A stretch of DNA of 10,282 nucleotides from contig JAHZAW010000042.1 in assembly GCA_019423725.1 (NCBI GenBank), positions 50,147-60,428 on the forward strand. Direction: 5' to 3'. Of this stretch, positions 1 to 6,904 are shown piece by piece (within the stretch, counting starts at the first letter, position 1; each line of letters starts with the position of its first letter). Origin of the DNA: Clostridiales bacterium (GTDB lineage: Bacteria; Bacillota; Clostridia; Lachnospirales; Anaerotignaceae). The notes beneath the pieces are model-generated. The model saw nothing but the letters and a program-made list of their open reading frames with translations. It did no database searches and was not told the DNA's origin. The position numbers were made by a program, and so were the translations under genes.

Positions 1-167
1 TCGTATATCCTTAAAATGACCAGCTTTTCAAGCATATCGTCCATGACCTTCTCATCGTCCGTGGGAAGAAGCCCCACCAGGGCCATAAGACCGTTTCCGA
101 TCTCTCCCCTTACGACGCCGTCAACGCTTACACTGGCTCTTTCAACCTTCTGTATAACCATTCGCAT
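1..167 (-). CDS. dtd: D-aminoacyl-tRNA deacylase, N-terminal part (runs off left edge)
   Basis: The reverse strand from the ATG at 167 reads MRMVIQKVERASVSVDGVV and continues with GEIGNGLMALVGL and a LVILRIY segment. This is the characteristic start of the DTD family (MR-V-Q-V-RASV-V-G, then GLL-LVG, then LRIF/Y). The family enzyme hydrolyses D-amino acids, and glycine mischarged on tRNA(Ala), from tRNAs in the cytoplasm. About 55 of roughly 150 residues are visible; the catalytic SQFTL-type motif lies outside the window. A GAGGT ribosome binding site (176-180) sits 8 bases before the ATG. The gene begins 13 bases after the rel stop codon and is almost certainly cotranscribed with it. rel-dtd adjacency is common in Firmicutes. 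Identity is confident; the intactness of the rest cannot be judged. Confidence 0.93.
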   Translation of the reverse strand, partial: MRMVIQKVERASVSVDGVVRGEIGNGLMALVGLLPTDDEKVMDDMLEKLVILRIY

Positions 168-180
168 AAAATCTTACCTC

Positions 181-2403
181 TTATGAATTTACTCGTTCTA
201 TGTCCTCAACGCCCTTGACGTTCTTAAGATGGGTGCATACCTTCTCCAGCTGTTCCTTGCTGGTTATCTCAAGCACGATATTTACTATTGAAAGCATATC
301 CTTAGTTGTCCTTGCGTTAAAGGATTTGACAGGAAGATTTTCCTCTGAAAGCACCTTGCTGAGGTCCAATATTATGTTGCTCCTGTCTATGCACAAAAGC
401 CTGATCTCAGCCTGGAATGAAAGTGAAGGGCCTGTTCCGTCTTTCCTTGTGATCTCCCATTCAGCATCGATAAGTCTGTGTCTGTCTTCCTCTGAAAGGT
501 TTATTATATTGGCACAGTCGGTCCTATGAATGGATACGCCTCTGCCCCTTGTGACAAAACCGATTATCTCGTCACCGGGAACGGGGTTGCAGCATCTTGA
601 AAATCTTACGCTGACATCTCCAACGCCCTTGACGATGACACCACTGTCATTTTTCCTGGAAGCCTTGGAATTTGCCTTTTCTTCCATTCTTTTAAGGACA
701 TCTTCAGCGGTCTGGTTTTTCTTCTGTTCCTTCTGGTATTCCTCGATGAAACGGTTTATTACCTGACCTTCCTTAACGCCTCCGTGTCCAACGGCAGCGC
801 ATAGGGCATCCCAGTCTTTAAAGCCGAATTTATTTACGACTATCTCTATCCATTCAGGTCTTGCAAGATCTGAGAAGGAATAGTTTTTCTTTTTGGCATC
901 GGCTATTATAAGCTCTTTGCCCTTTACGATATTCTCTTCCTTAAATTCCTTCTTGAACCACTGGTTTATCTTTGTCCTTGCTGTGGAGCTCTTTACAAGG
1001 GAAAGCCAGTCCCTGCTGGGTCCCCTTGAGTTCTGGGATGTAAGTATCTCTACGATATCTCCGTTTTGTATCTTATAATCAAATGTAACTATCTTATTGT
1101 TTACCCTGGCGCCTACCATTTTGTTTCCGACGGCGGAATGTATGGCATAGGCAAAGTCTATGGGTGTTGAGCCGTTGGGAAGGGGTATTACCTTTCCCTG
1201 GGGCGTAAAGGCATATACAGAGTCATTGAATATATTAAGGTCCAGCTTAAGGGTGGTCATAAACTCCTTATTATCCGACAGGTCCCTCTGCCACTCCAGT
1301 ATCTGTCTGAGCCAGGCCATCTTCTCGGCCTCTTTATCCTGGGATGTATCCCCGGCCTTGCCTTCCTTATACTTCCAATGGGCAGCGATACCATACTCAC
1401 TTGTACGGTGCATCTCCCATGTCCTTATCTGCACCTCAAATGGCTCTCCTGTGGGGCCGATAAGTGTATTATGAAGTGACTGGTACATGTTGGGCTTTGG
1501 CATGGCGATATAATCCTTGAATCGGCCAGGCATGGGTGTGTGCGTATCATGTACCTCTCCAATCACCGCGTAACAGTCCCTTACAGTATCAACTATTATC
1601 CTTACGGCAAACAGGTCGTATATCTGGTCAAGGGTCTTATTCTGGTTGACCATCTTTTTATATATACTGAAGAAATGTTTGCTTCTTCCGTATACTGTAC
1701 CCTTTATGTTTGCCTCGGCTATTTTTTCCTTTATTTCTTCAACGATGCGGTTTACATACTGTTCCCGCTCGGATTTCTTCTTCTCTATCTTATTCTTGAG
1801 GTCATAATAGGCATCGGGATTCAGATATTTGAAGCAGAGATCCTCCATTTCAGTGCGTATCTTCGATATACCGAGCCTATGGGCAAGGGGCGCATATATG
1901 TCCAGGGTCTCCTGGGCTTTCTCCCTCTGCTTTGCCTCTGTCATATAATTGAGAGTACGCATATTGTGGAGCCTGTCGGCAAGTTTTATAAGTATTACCC
2001 TTATGTCCTTTGCCATGGCAAGGAACATTTTTCTGTAGTTCTCTGCCTGTATCTCCTCTTTTGTCGTATATGAGAGCTTGCCCAGTTTTGTAACTCCGTC
2101 CACAAGTACGGCTACTTCCTCGCCAAACATCTCTTTAATATCATCATAGGTATAAGGAGTATCCTCTATGGTATCATGCAAAATGCCCGCAACGATAGAC
2201 TCCATGTCCAGCTCAAGTTCCGCAAGTATATAGGCTACCTTGAGAGGATGGATTATATAGGGTTCTCCCGATTTACGCTTCTGATCCTTATGGGCCTCTT
2301 TTGCCACGTCATAGGCCTTCTTAAGCATCGAGAAGTTATCCGTAGGGTGATATTGTTTTATTTTCTCTACTAACTGTTCATATAATTCATCTGGTGTTTC
2401 CAC
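181..2403 (-). CDS. rel: Bifunctional (p)ppGpp synthetase/hydrolase, RelA/SpoT (Rel) family
   Basis: Full-length long RSH enzyme that makes and degrades (p)ppGpp in the stringent response. Residue numbers count from a TTG nine bases upstream (2412). An HD hydrolase domain covers about 30-180, with HD at 79-80 followed by IED at 82-84 and a second motif ADRLHNMRT at 145-153. The synthetase domain covers about 240-350, with GRSKHFFSIYKK at 242-253 and RFKDYIAMPKPNMYQSLH at 297-314. RFKD is the RXKD form typical of bifunctional enzymes; RelA-only synthetases carry EXDD. A TGS domain covers about 393-458, a Cys-containing zinc-finger-like region about 600-635 (CC at 607-608, C633), and an ACT domain about 667-741. 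The length of 740-743 residues is normal. The TTG at 2412 abuts its purine run with no spacing, while the GTG at 2403 has GGGGAG nine bases upstream, so I prefer GTG and 740 residues. Both catalytic domains appear intact. Confidence 0.97.
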   Translation of the reverse strand: METPDELYEQLVEKIKQYHPTDNFSMLKKAYDVAKEAHKDQKRKSGEPYIIHPLKVAYILAELELDMESIVAGILHDTIEDTPYTYDDIKEMFGEEVAVLVDGVTKLGKLSYTTKEEIQAENYRKMFLAMAKDIRVILIKLADRLHNMRTLNYMTEAKQREKAQETLDIYAPLAHRLGISKIRTEMEDLCFKYLNPDAYYDLKNKIEKKKSEREQYVNRIVEEIKEKIAEANIKGTVYGRSKHFFSIYKKMVNQNKTLDQIYDLFAVRIIVDTVRDCYAVIGEVHDTHTPMPGRFKDYIAMPKPNMYQSLHNTLIGPTGEPFEVQIRTWEMHRTSEYGIAAHWKYKEGKAGDTSQDKEAEKMAWLRQILEWQRDLSDNKEFMTTLKLDLNIFNDSVYAFTPQGKVIPLPNGSTPIDFAYAIHSAVGNKMVGARVNNKIVTFDYKIQNGDIVEILTSQNSRGPSRDWLSLVKSSTARTKINQWFKKEFKEENIVKGKELIIADAKKKNYSFSDLARPEWIEIVVNKFGFKDWDALCAAVGHGGVKEGQVINRFIEEYQKEQKKNQTAEDVLKRMEEKANSKASRKNDSGVIVKGVGDVSVRFSRCCNPVPGDEIIGFVTRGRGVSIHRTDCANIINLSEEDRHRLIDAEWEITRKDGTGPSLSFQAEIRLLCIDRSNIILDLSKVLSEENLPVKSFNARTTKDMLSIVNIVLEITSKEQLEKVCTHLKNVKGVEDIERVNS

Positions 2404-2485
2404 AGGTGTCAACTCCCCACTGACATCACTAATAATCTATGTAAAAATTCAAACACTGCTCCATATTAAGTATTTATTAAGATGT

Positions 2486-2513
2486 ATTATATATTTTTTT
2501 TGATTTTTTTCAA
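2486..2513 (-). promoter_or_regulatory. Probable sigma-A promoter for rel-dtd
   Basis: Read on the minus strand, TTGAAA (2508-2513) and TATAAT (2486-2491) are separated by 16 bases. The spacer is almost pure A/T, with an A-tract. Transcription would start near 2479, giving a leader of about 75 bases before the GTG start. The -10 box is a perfect consensus match and the -35 matches 5 of 6. This is a motif-based call only. Confidence 0.7.
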
Positions 2514-2520
2514 GTATACA

Positions 2521-2552
2521 GCCAAAAATATTGATATTTACTGGCATTTTGG
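2521..2552. repeat. Overlapping small inverted repeats between the divergent promoters
   Basis: GCCA at 2521-2524 pairs with TGGC at 2542-2545, and CCAAAA at 2522-2527 pairs with TTTTGG at 2547-2552. The element sits just upstream of the rel -35 box and about 50 bases from the opposing -35 box. This is a plausible place for a regulator site, but the arms are short, the surroundings are AT-rich, and chance is a serious alternative. Confidence 0.25.
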
Positions 2553-2603
2553 TTTACAGAACTTCTTTTTACAGTCTATATCATTCATTAATATATTTGT
2601 AAT

Positions 2604-2631
2604 TTGTTAAATGCGGCTTTTATGTTATAAT
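2604..2631 (+). promoter_or_regulatory. Probable extended -10 promoter for the ttcA-like/recombinase/Nudix unit
   Basis: TTGTTA (2604-2609) and a perfect TATAAT (2626-2631) are spaced by 16 bases. A TG at 2623-2624 makes it an extended -10 element (TGTTATAAT). The start would be near 2638, leaving a leader of about 48 bases before the ATG at 2686. It is divergent from the rel promoter, with about 90 bases between the two -35 boxes. Confidence 0.75.
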
Positions 2632-2685
2632 TTATATCAGTAATTATATCCGCTCTTTAACGGCGGTAAACGGAGAACAGATACT

Positions 2686-3399
2686 ATGAAAATACAAAAA
2701 CTTCTCAGTTATACGAGACAGGCAGTAAATGATTACAATATGATCTCTGAAGGCGACAGGATAGCCGTCGGTGTCTCAGGCGGAAAGGACAGCATTTGTC
2801 TTTTGACTGCCCTTGCCCATATGCGCCGTTTTTTCCCCTGTTCATACGATATAGAAGCCATTACCGTATCCCTTGGGTTTGACGGCTGTGACTACAGCGC
2901 AATGGAAGAGTACTGTAAAAAACTTTCTGTCCGCTACACCGTCGTAGATACTTCCATCGGAGAAATAATATTCGACAGGAGAAAAGAGGAGAACCCCTGC
3001 TCATTATGCGCTAAAATGCGCAAAGGTGCCCTAAATAACGCCGCAGAGGAGCTGGGATGCAACAAAGTAGCCCTGGGACATAATAAGGACGATGTCATCG
3101 AAACTTTCATAATGTCGCTTATTTACGAAGGAAGGATAAGCTGTTTTTCTCCAGTGAGTTTCCTTGAGAGAAAAAAACTTTATTCCATAAGGCCCCTTAT
3201 TTATGTTTCCGAATATGAGACAAGGAGTTTTGTAAAAAGCCTTGGCATTGAGCCCATTAAAAATCCCTGTCCTGCAGATGGCAATACAAAGCGCCAGGAG
3301 ATAAAGGAGCTCATCAAAAACCTTTCCAAGACATATCCTAATCTTAACGGGAATATTTTTGGAGCCGTATCCAGGGGGCTCGATGACTGGAAACAGTAA
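2686..3399 (+). CDS. TtcA-like tRNA 2-thiocytidine biosynthesis protein (PP-loop ATPase)
   Basis: A cytoplasmic PP-loop enzyme of 237 residues. It has the ATP-binding SGGKDS at 31-36, CSLC (C105, C108), GHNKDDVIET at 131-140, and a third cysteine in NPCP (C195). In characterised TtcA proteins a CxxC pair plus a downstream Cys hold a [4Fe-4S] cluster and ATP activates C32 of tRNA for thiolation. The same three-Cys arrangement here supports TtcA-type sulfur transfer. The protein is shorter than E. coli TtcA (about 311 residues), as clostridial members often are, so the substrate is inferred and TtcA/TtuA-family is the safest name. GGAG at 2672-2675 lies 10 bases before the ATG. It is the first gene of the plus-strand unit; the next gene starts 42-45 bases downstream with no terminator between them. 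Confidence 0.85.
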   Translation: MKIQKLLSYTRQAVNDYNMISEGDRIAVGVSGGKDSICLLTALAHMRRFFPCSYDIEAITVSLGFDGCDYSAMEEYCKKLSVRYTVVDTSIGEIIFDRRKEENPCSLCAKMRKGALNNAAEELGCNKVALGHNKDDVIETFIMSLIYEGRISCFSPVSFLERKKLYSIRPLIYVSEYETRSFVKSLGIEPIKNPCPADGNTKRQEIKELIKNLSKTYPNLNGNIFGAVSRGLDDWKQ

Positions 3400-3441
3400 A
3401 AATATAAAACCGAGTAAAACAAAGAGAGAAAAGAGGTATAA

Positions 3442-4530
3442 ATGATGGCAGATACGACATCCCTCAGTTATGCCGATGAGGAAAAAGCTAAAAACATGAT
3501 ACATCTTAAGGGACTTCTGGAACAGCTTCCCTCTTTTTGTTATACCTATTTCAGAGGAGTAGCCCAGACGACCTCGGTCAAAACAAGGATGGGCTATGCC
3601 TATGACCTGAAAATATTTTTCGGTTTTTTATGTGAGTGCCATCCTCATTTCAAGGGCACCAAATTTGAGGACATACGCCCTGAGGATCTGGACTATGTGA
3701 AACCAACAGATATAGAGGAATTCTTGGATTATGTATCCATATATTCCCCCTATGACGATGAAAGCGGAAAAACAGACAAGAAAACCACCATACTTAATGA
3801 TGAGTGTGCCAAGTCCAGGAAGCTGGCTGCTGTCAGAGGCATGTACAAATATTATCTCAGGAAGGGATATATAACCTCAGACCCTGCGTCTCTGGTGGAA
3901 ACTCCAAAGATACATGATAAAAACATCATCCGTCTTGAAGCCAACGAAGTAGCTAATCTGCTCGATGAGGTGGAGACCGGAGACAATCTGACAAAACGGC
4001 AGCAGAAATTCCACGAAAAAACTAAGATAAGAGACCTGGCCATCATATCGACCCTTGTGGGTACTGGAATACGAGTTTCCGAATGTGTAGGACTTAACAT
4101 AGATGATATAGATTTTGAAAGTTATTCCTTTGTCATCACAAGAAAAGGCGGAAAACAGGCTCAAATATATTTTGGCGATGAAGTGGCAGATGCCCTTGCT
4201 GACTACATAAGATATAGAAAAGACCACCCTCCCGCTGATGAAAATGATAAGGCTCTGTTTTTATCCAACAGAGGAAAAAGGATATCCGTAAGACAGGTCG
4301 AGCTTATGGTGAAAAAATATTCCCAGACAGTGGTGAAACTGAAAAAAATAACTCCCCATAAACTTAGGAGCACCTTTGGCACTAATCTGTATCTGGAGAC
4401 CGGGGATATATACCTGGTTGCAGATGTTCTTGGCCATGCGGATGTAAACACCACAAGGAAACATTATACTGACACTGAGATCGAGCTCAAACGAAAAGCA
4501 GCAAGAAAGATCCATCTTAGAAAGGACTGA
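3442..4530 (+). CDS. Tyrosine recombinase / site-specific integrase, XerC/D-like
   Basis: A 362-residue tyrosine recombinase with all expected catalytic positions: R211 in GTGIRVSE, K235 in TRKGGK, H306 and R309 in PHKLRSTFGT, H332 in LGHADVNTT, and the nucleophile Y342 in RKHYTDTE. The N-terminal SAM-like core-binding domain spans about 30-145 and the catalytic domain about 165-350. It is longer than housekeeping XerC/XerD (about 300 residues), partly because of a roughly 20-residue Asp/Lys-rich stretch at about 102-122 inside the core-binding domain. Two adjacent ATGs occur; AGAGG at 3432-3436 is 5 bases from the first and 8 from the second (3445), so the real start may be 3445. Its place between two cytoplasmic metabolic genes, with no excisionase, phage gene or repeat boundary, argues for a resident chromosomal recombinase rather than an active island integrase. 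The DNA target is unknown. Confidence 0.9.
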   Translation: MMADTTSLSYADEEKAKNMIHLKGLLEQLPSFCYTYFRGVAQTTSVKTRMGYAYDLKIFFGFLCECHPHFKGTKFEDIRPEDLDYVKPTDIEEFLDYVSIYSPYDDESGKTDKKTTILNDECAKSRKLAAVRGMYKYYLRKGYITSDPASLVETPKIHDKNIIRLEANEVANLLDEVETGDNLTKRQQKFHEKTKIRDLAIISTLVGTGIRVSECVGLNIDDIDFESYSFVITRKGGKQAQIYFGDEVADALADYIRYRKDHPPADENDKALFLSNRGKRISVRQVELMVKKYSQTVVKLKKITPHKLRSTFGTNLYLETGDIYLVADVLGHADVNTTRKHYTDTEIELKRKAARKIHLRKD

Positions 4531-4534
4531 TACC

Positions 4535-5164
4535 ATGCCGGATATAAATCCCGAATATATATCAAAATATTTAAACGCACATACACCTGGACCTGAGGGC
4601 GTATTCCGCCACAGTTCAGTACTTATACCCATATTTGAGACAGAAAGGGGATATGAACTTCTTTTCTGTAAGCGTTCCATGACATTAAGGCGCCAGCCGG
4701 GAGATGTATGTTTCCCCGGAGGAAGCCGCGAAGGCGACGAGTCTGCCATAGAAACAGCCCTCAGGGAGACCTGTGAGGAAATAGGGATCACAAAGAAAAA
4801 TATTGAGATCCTTGGCCAGACAGACTACGTCATAACTACCTATGGTTCCATAATCACACCCTTTGCTGCCCTTATAAAGGATGTATCACCAGACAGGCTG
4901 AGGATAAATCCCGATGAGGTGGAAGAGACCTTCCTCGTTCCCCTGAATTTTTTTATGAACAGAGAGCCTGAAGTGCATTATGTAAATATACATTTTGATG
5001 CGCCTGATGATTTTCCCTTTGAACATATAGTCGGAGGAAGAAACTATGGATGGAGCAAAGGACGCCAGCCTGAGCTTTTCTATTTTTACAGGCATCAGGT
5101 AATATGGGGATTTACAGCCAGAGTCGTTAAAAATTTATGCTCCATACTTAAGGGAGAAATATAA
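4535..5164 (+). CDS. Nudix hydrolase, CoA pyrophosphatase (NudL/YeaB-like) family
   Basis: A 209-residue Nudix protein. The Nudix box GX5EX7REUXEEXGU matches exactly: G63, E69, R77, E78, E81, E82, G84, I85; the glutamates bind the metal ions. Immediately before it, LLFCKRS followed by LRRQPGDVCFPGG (about 42-63) resembles the NuCoA signature (LL--RS--L--H-G-V-FPGG) of enzymes that cleave CoA into 3',5'-ADP and 4'-phosphopantetheine; the usual His is Gln here. The substrate assignment is by family only. The ATG lies 4 bases after the recombinase stop, and its ribosome binding site AAAGGA (4521-4526) is inside the end of that gene, so translation is probably coupled. It is the last gene before a strong hairpin terminator. 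Confidence 0.88.
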   Translation: MPDINPEYISKYLNAHTPGPEGVFRHSSVLIPIFETERGYELLFCKRSMTLRRQPGDVCFPGGSREGDESAIETALRETCEEIGITKKNIEILGQTDYVITTYGSIITPFAALIKDVSPDRLRINPDEVEETFLVPLNFFMNREPEVHYVNIHFDAPDDFPFEHIVGGRNYGWSKGRQPELFYFYRHQVIWGFTARVVKNLCSILKGEI

Positions 5165-5208
5165 AAATAACCCGGTCAGGATAATATCCTTTCCGGGCTT
5201 ATTTTTAT
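5163..5208. terminator. Bidirectional intrinsic terminator between converging genes
   Basis: Arms CCCGG (5171-5175) and CCGGG (5193-5197) enclose an inner AGGAT/ATCCT pair (5178-5182 and 5186-5190). The hairpin is flanked on the left by AAAAATAA (5163-5170) and on the right by TTATTTTT (5199-5206). On the plus strand the T-tract follows the stem and ends the ttcA-like/recombinase/Nudix unit. On the minus strand the complementary T-tract ends the membrane-protein gene, whose stop codon is at 5214. Confidence 0.88.
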
Positions 5209-5213
5209 CGGAT

Positions 5214-5930
5214 TTATAAATTTTCCTTGTTTTCTTCTGAAGGTACTTCTGTATCTGTATTCTCAGCTTCATCAGATGCTTCATCTGTATTTTCAGATGC
5301 TTCAGGAATATCAGCTTTTTCAACATCTTCTGATGCCGCCTCTGTTTCAGCAGGTCTTTCAGGTCCTGCTGCTTTTTCTTCGGCCTCTCCGGATTCAGCT
5401 GTTTCGGCCTGTTCAGCAGCCTCAGGCTGTTCAGCTCCTTCTGTTCCTTCTGCCTCTTCTGCGCCTTCAGCAGCCTCAGCTTTCTTTTCTTCCTCCACAA
5501 GTTTTTCCATTTCTTTTTCTATGGCACTATATCTTACTGATAATACAATATTTCTTATGCCGCAGAAAATATTTGCTCCGGCAAATACGGTTCCGTATCC
5601 TAAGAGCATGTTCATGTTATTGACTATAAAGCTTGGATAGAAGTTAGATACGAATGGAAGTATCATCATAACTATCAGCACTATGCCTAATACTATCTCT
5701 ATTATTCCCAGTATCAGACACTCTTTTTTAGTCTTTCCACTGCTTATGGCTAAAAAGCATAATGCCGCGCCGAAAAGCACAAACATCAGATATAAGAGTA
5801 TAACTAACGAAAAATTATACTGATATGTCATTTGTAAATAAGCTGATGCCGCATAGCTGAAATACTGGGCCAGCCACAGGCATAGTATGGACAGTACTTC
5901 CGCTATTATCATTTTAACAACATTTTTCAT
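5214..5930 (-). CDS. Four-helix membrane protein with acidic Glu/Ala-rich C-terminal tail, function unknown
   Basis: I do not recognise a family. From the ATG at 5930 the protein has 238 residues. Four hydrophobic segments lie at about 7-29, 40-62, 71-94 and 107-131, with little loop sequence between them. A charged, probably helical stretch follows (EKEMEKLVEEEKK, 138-150), then a low-complexity tail to the end made mainly of Glu and Ala with Pro, Ser, Thr and Asp. An even number of helices and the short N-terminus make a cytoplasmic tail likely, but topology is inferred. The upstream in-frame GTG at 5948 would overlap the ribosome binding site; AAAGGGG lies 8 bases before the ATG, so ATG is preferred. 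It is a single-gene unit with its own promoter and a shared terminator. The tail resembles disordered acidic regions that vary in length by repeat slippage. Confidence 0.8.
   Translation of the reverse strand: MKNVVKMIIAEVLSILCLWLAQYFSYAASAYLQMTYQYNFSLVILLYLMFVLFGAALCFLAISSGKTKKECLILGIIEIVLGIVLIVMMILPFVSNFYPSFIVNNMNMLLGYGTVFAGANIFCGIRNIVLSVRYSAIEKEMEKLVEEEKKAEAAEGAEEAEGTEGAEQPEAAEQAETAESGEAEEKAAGPERPAETEAASEDVEKADIPEASENTDEASDEAENTDTEVPSEENKENL
5412..5479. repeat. Short direct repeats inside the Glu/Ala tail coding region
   Basis: The 14-base string TTCAGCAGCCTCAG occurs exactly at 5412-5425 and again at 5466-5479. Many shorter TCAGC/CTTCTG units lie between and around the two copies. This is the DNA basis of the Glu/Ala-rich tail and a plausible site for length change by slippage. 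No long perfect tandem array is present. Confidence 0.6.
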
Positions 5931-6006
5931 ATTATACGCCCCTTTCACAGCGTCAAAAATTTTTGCTTTTAAAGAAGCTTATTTTCATTCTCTTAAAGCT
6001 CCATAT

Positions 6007-6035
6007 ATTATTGCACAATAGTTCATTCTTTTCAA
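6007..6035 (-). promoter_or_regulatory. Probable promoter of the four-helix membrane protein gene
   Basis: On the minus strand, TTGAAA (6030-6035) and AATAAT (6007-6012) are 17 bases apart. A TGC directly before the -10 gives an extended -10 element. Initiation would fall near 6000, with a leader of about 70 bases before the ATG at 5930. Motif match only. Confidence 0.6.
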
Positions 6036-6036
6036 T

Positions 6037-6062
6037 ATTTAATGGGTAATATACCATTAAAA
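6037..6062. repeat. AT-rich inverted repeat between the exported cluster and the membrane-protein promoter
   Basis: TTAATGG and CCATTAA form 7-base arms around an 8-base centre, and the pairing can extend with further A/T bases. It lies directly upstream of the -35 box at 6030-6035 and downstream of the stop at 6133. It lacks GC pairs and a T-run on the minus strand, so it is a weak terminator at best. It could instead be a regulator site. Confidence 0.35.
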
Positions 6063-6132
6063 TTTCAGTCCCGTATGCCGGTCATTAAAACTACTGTTTC
6101 ATTTAATTTTTTCCGCTGTTTATGGAACAATA

Positions 6133-6858
6133 TTACTCAAGACATTCCCTTAAAAATGCAGTATGAAATCTCATAATGTATTTATCTGTGCTTCCGTCGT
6201 CTTCTGCTTTTTCAAATTTAGTTATGAAATAAGAAAAATCATCCGACGATATGTATGAAGTTCCTTCCTTTATGACTATATCATGTTTAAGAGGTATGGG
6301 CTGGGAACCATTGAATGTAACTGTATTATCCCTGCACGAAAATATTAATTTAGACGCTCCAGGATATATTTCGATGGTTTTGTCACTGTCATTCCACTCT
6401 ATTTTATATTTAGAATCGCCTATTTTATTCAGGAACTCAATATATCCTCTTAAAGGGATCATATACACATCTCCGCTTTTATAGCCGCTGTCATCAATTT
6501 CAAAGCATACTCCTTGAAATTCCGCTAAGCCCTGCTCTGGTGTTATATAAATATACCTTGAGTGTAAAACATCCTCAAAATCTGTAATGTTTTTCTCATT
6601 GATATGAACATTCCCCGTAGTCATCTTTCGCAGTTCTTCTTCTTTTTCTTCCGGTATATCATTGAGGAGATAAAGTGTTATGACATTATCGTTGCAGGAA
6701 ATATCATATATACCGTAACTTTCTCTCACGGCCCACATATTGCCGGCATCATATCCTATGCTGCCAGCCCTGTCCGCAGCCTGAACCGAAGCTGCAATGG
6801 CAATGGTGCAAATGGATGCTATACAGATCGTTTTTAATGTGTGTCTAAAAAATCCCAT
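6133..6858 (-). CDS. Exported stalk-domain-like protein, function unknown
   Basis: A 241-residue protein with a signal peptide: basic start MGFFRHTLK, hydrophobic core to about 24, likely cleavage after VQA (27/28). The middle has a short acidic helix-like segment EEKEEELRK (70-78). Residues about 131-165 (MIPLRGYIEFL, then IEWNDSDKTIEI) follow the pattern of the copper amine oxidase N-domain-like 'stalk' fold: PLR, a helix, then a W-D-turn-strand. A second, weaker unit follows at about 171-213 (TVTFNGS, then TSYISSDDFSYF). No LPXTG or membrane anchor is visible, so it may be released or wall-associated. AAAGGCGGG precedes the ATG by about 7 bases. It lies 46 bases after the preceding gene and is probably the last of the exported-protein operon. 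The family assignment is a pattern call; the function is not known. Confidence 0.75.
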   Translation of the reverse strand: MGFFRHTLKTICIASICTIAIAASVQAADRAGSIGYDAGNMWAVRESYGIYDISCNDNVITLYLLNDIPEEKEEELRKMTTGNVHINEKNITDFEDVLHSRYIYITPEQGLAEFQGVCFEIDDSGYKSGDVYMIPLRGYIEFLNKIGDSKYKIEWNDSDKTIEIYPGASKLIFSCRDNTVTFNGSQPIPLKHDIVIKEGTSYISSDDFSYFITKFEKAEDDGSTDKYIMRFHTAFLRECLE

Positions 6859-6904
6859 AATATCCCGCCTTTCAGCTGCATCAATACCATACTTTTGGGG
6901 TTAT

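Noticed and set aside
1540..2073. 177-codon open frame on the plus strand
   Set aside because: It lies entirely antisense to the well-conserved rel gene and its translation shows no domain; an antisense shadow.
3031..3504. 157-codon minus-strand frame across the ttcA-like/recombinase junction
   Set aside because: It is antisense to the PP-loop gene's conserved GHNKDD region and no promoter or start signal supports it.
3442..4530. Recombinase considered as the integrase of a mobile island
   Set aside because: No tRNA gene, att-like direct repeats, excisionase or phage or conjugation genes were seen nearby, and it is in a tight unit with metabolic genes.
4261..4791. 176-codon minus-strand frame
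   Set aside because: It runs antisense across the recombinase catalytic motifs and the Nudix box, both of which are clearly real on the plus strand.
5227..5640. Ser/Ala-rich plus-strand frame that looks like a low-complexity surface protein
   Set aside because: It is the antisense reading of the Glu/Ala tail codons; it has no ribosome binding site and the opposite strand has clear membrane segments and a start signal.
6037..6062. AT-rich hairpin considered as the terminator of the exported operon
   Set aside because: The stem has almost no GC pairs beyond GG/CC and no T-run follows on the minus strand; kept only as an inverted repeat.
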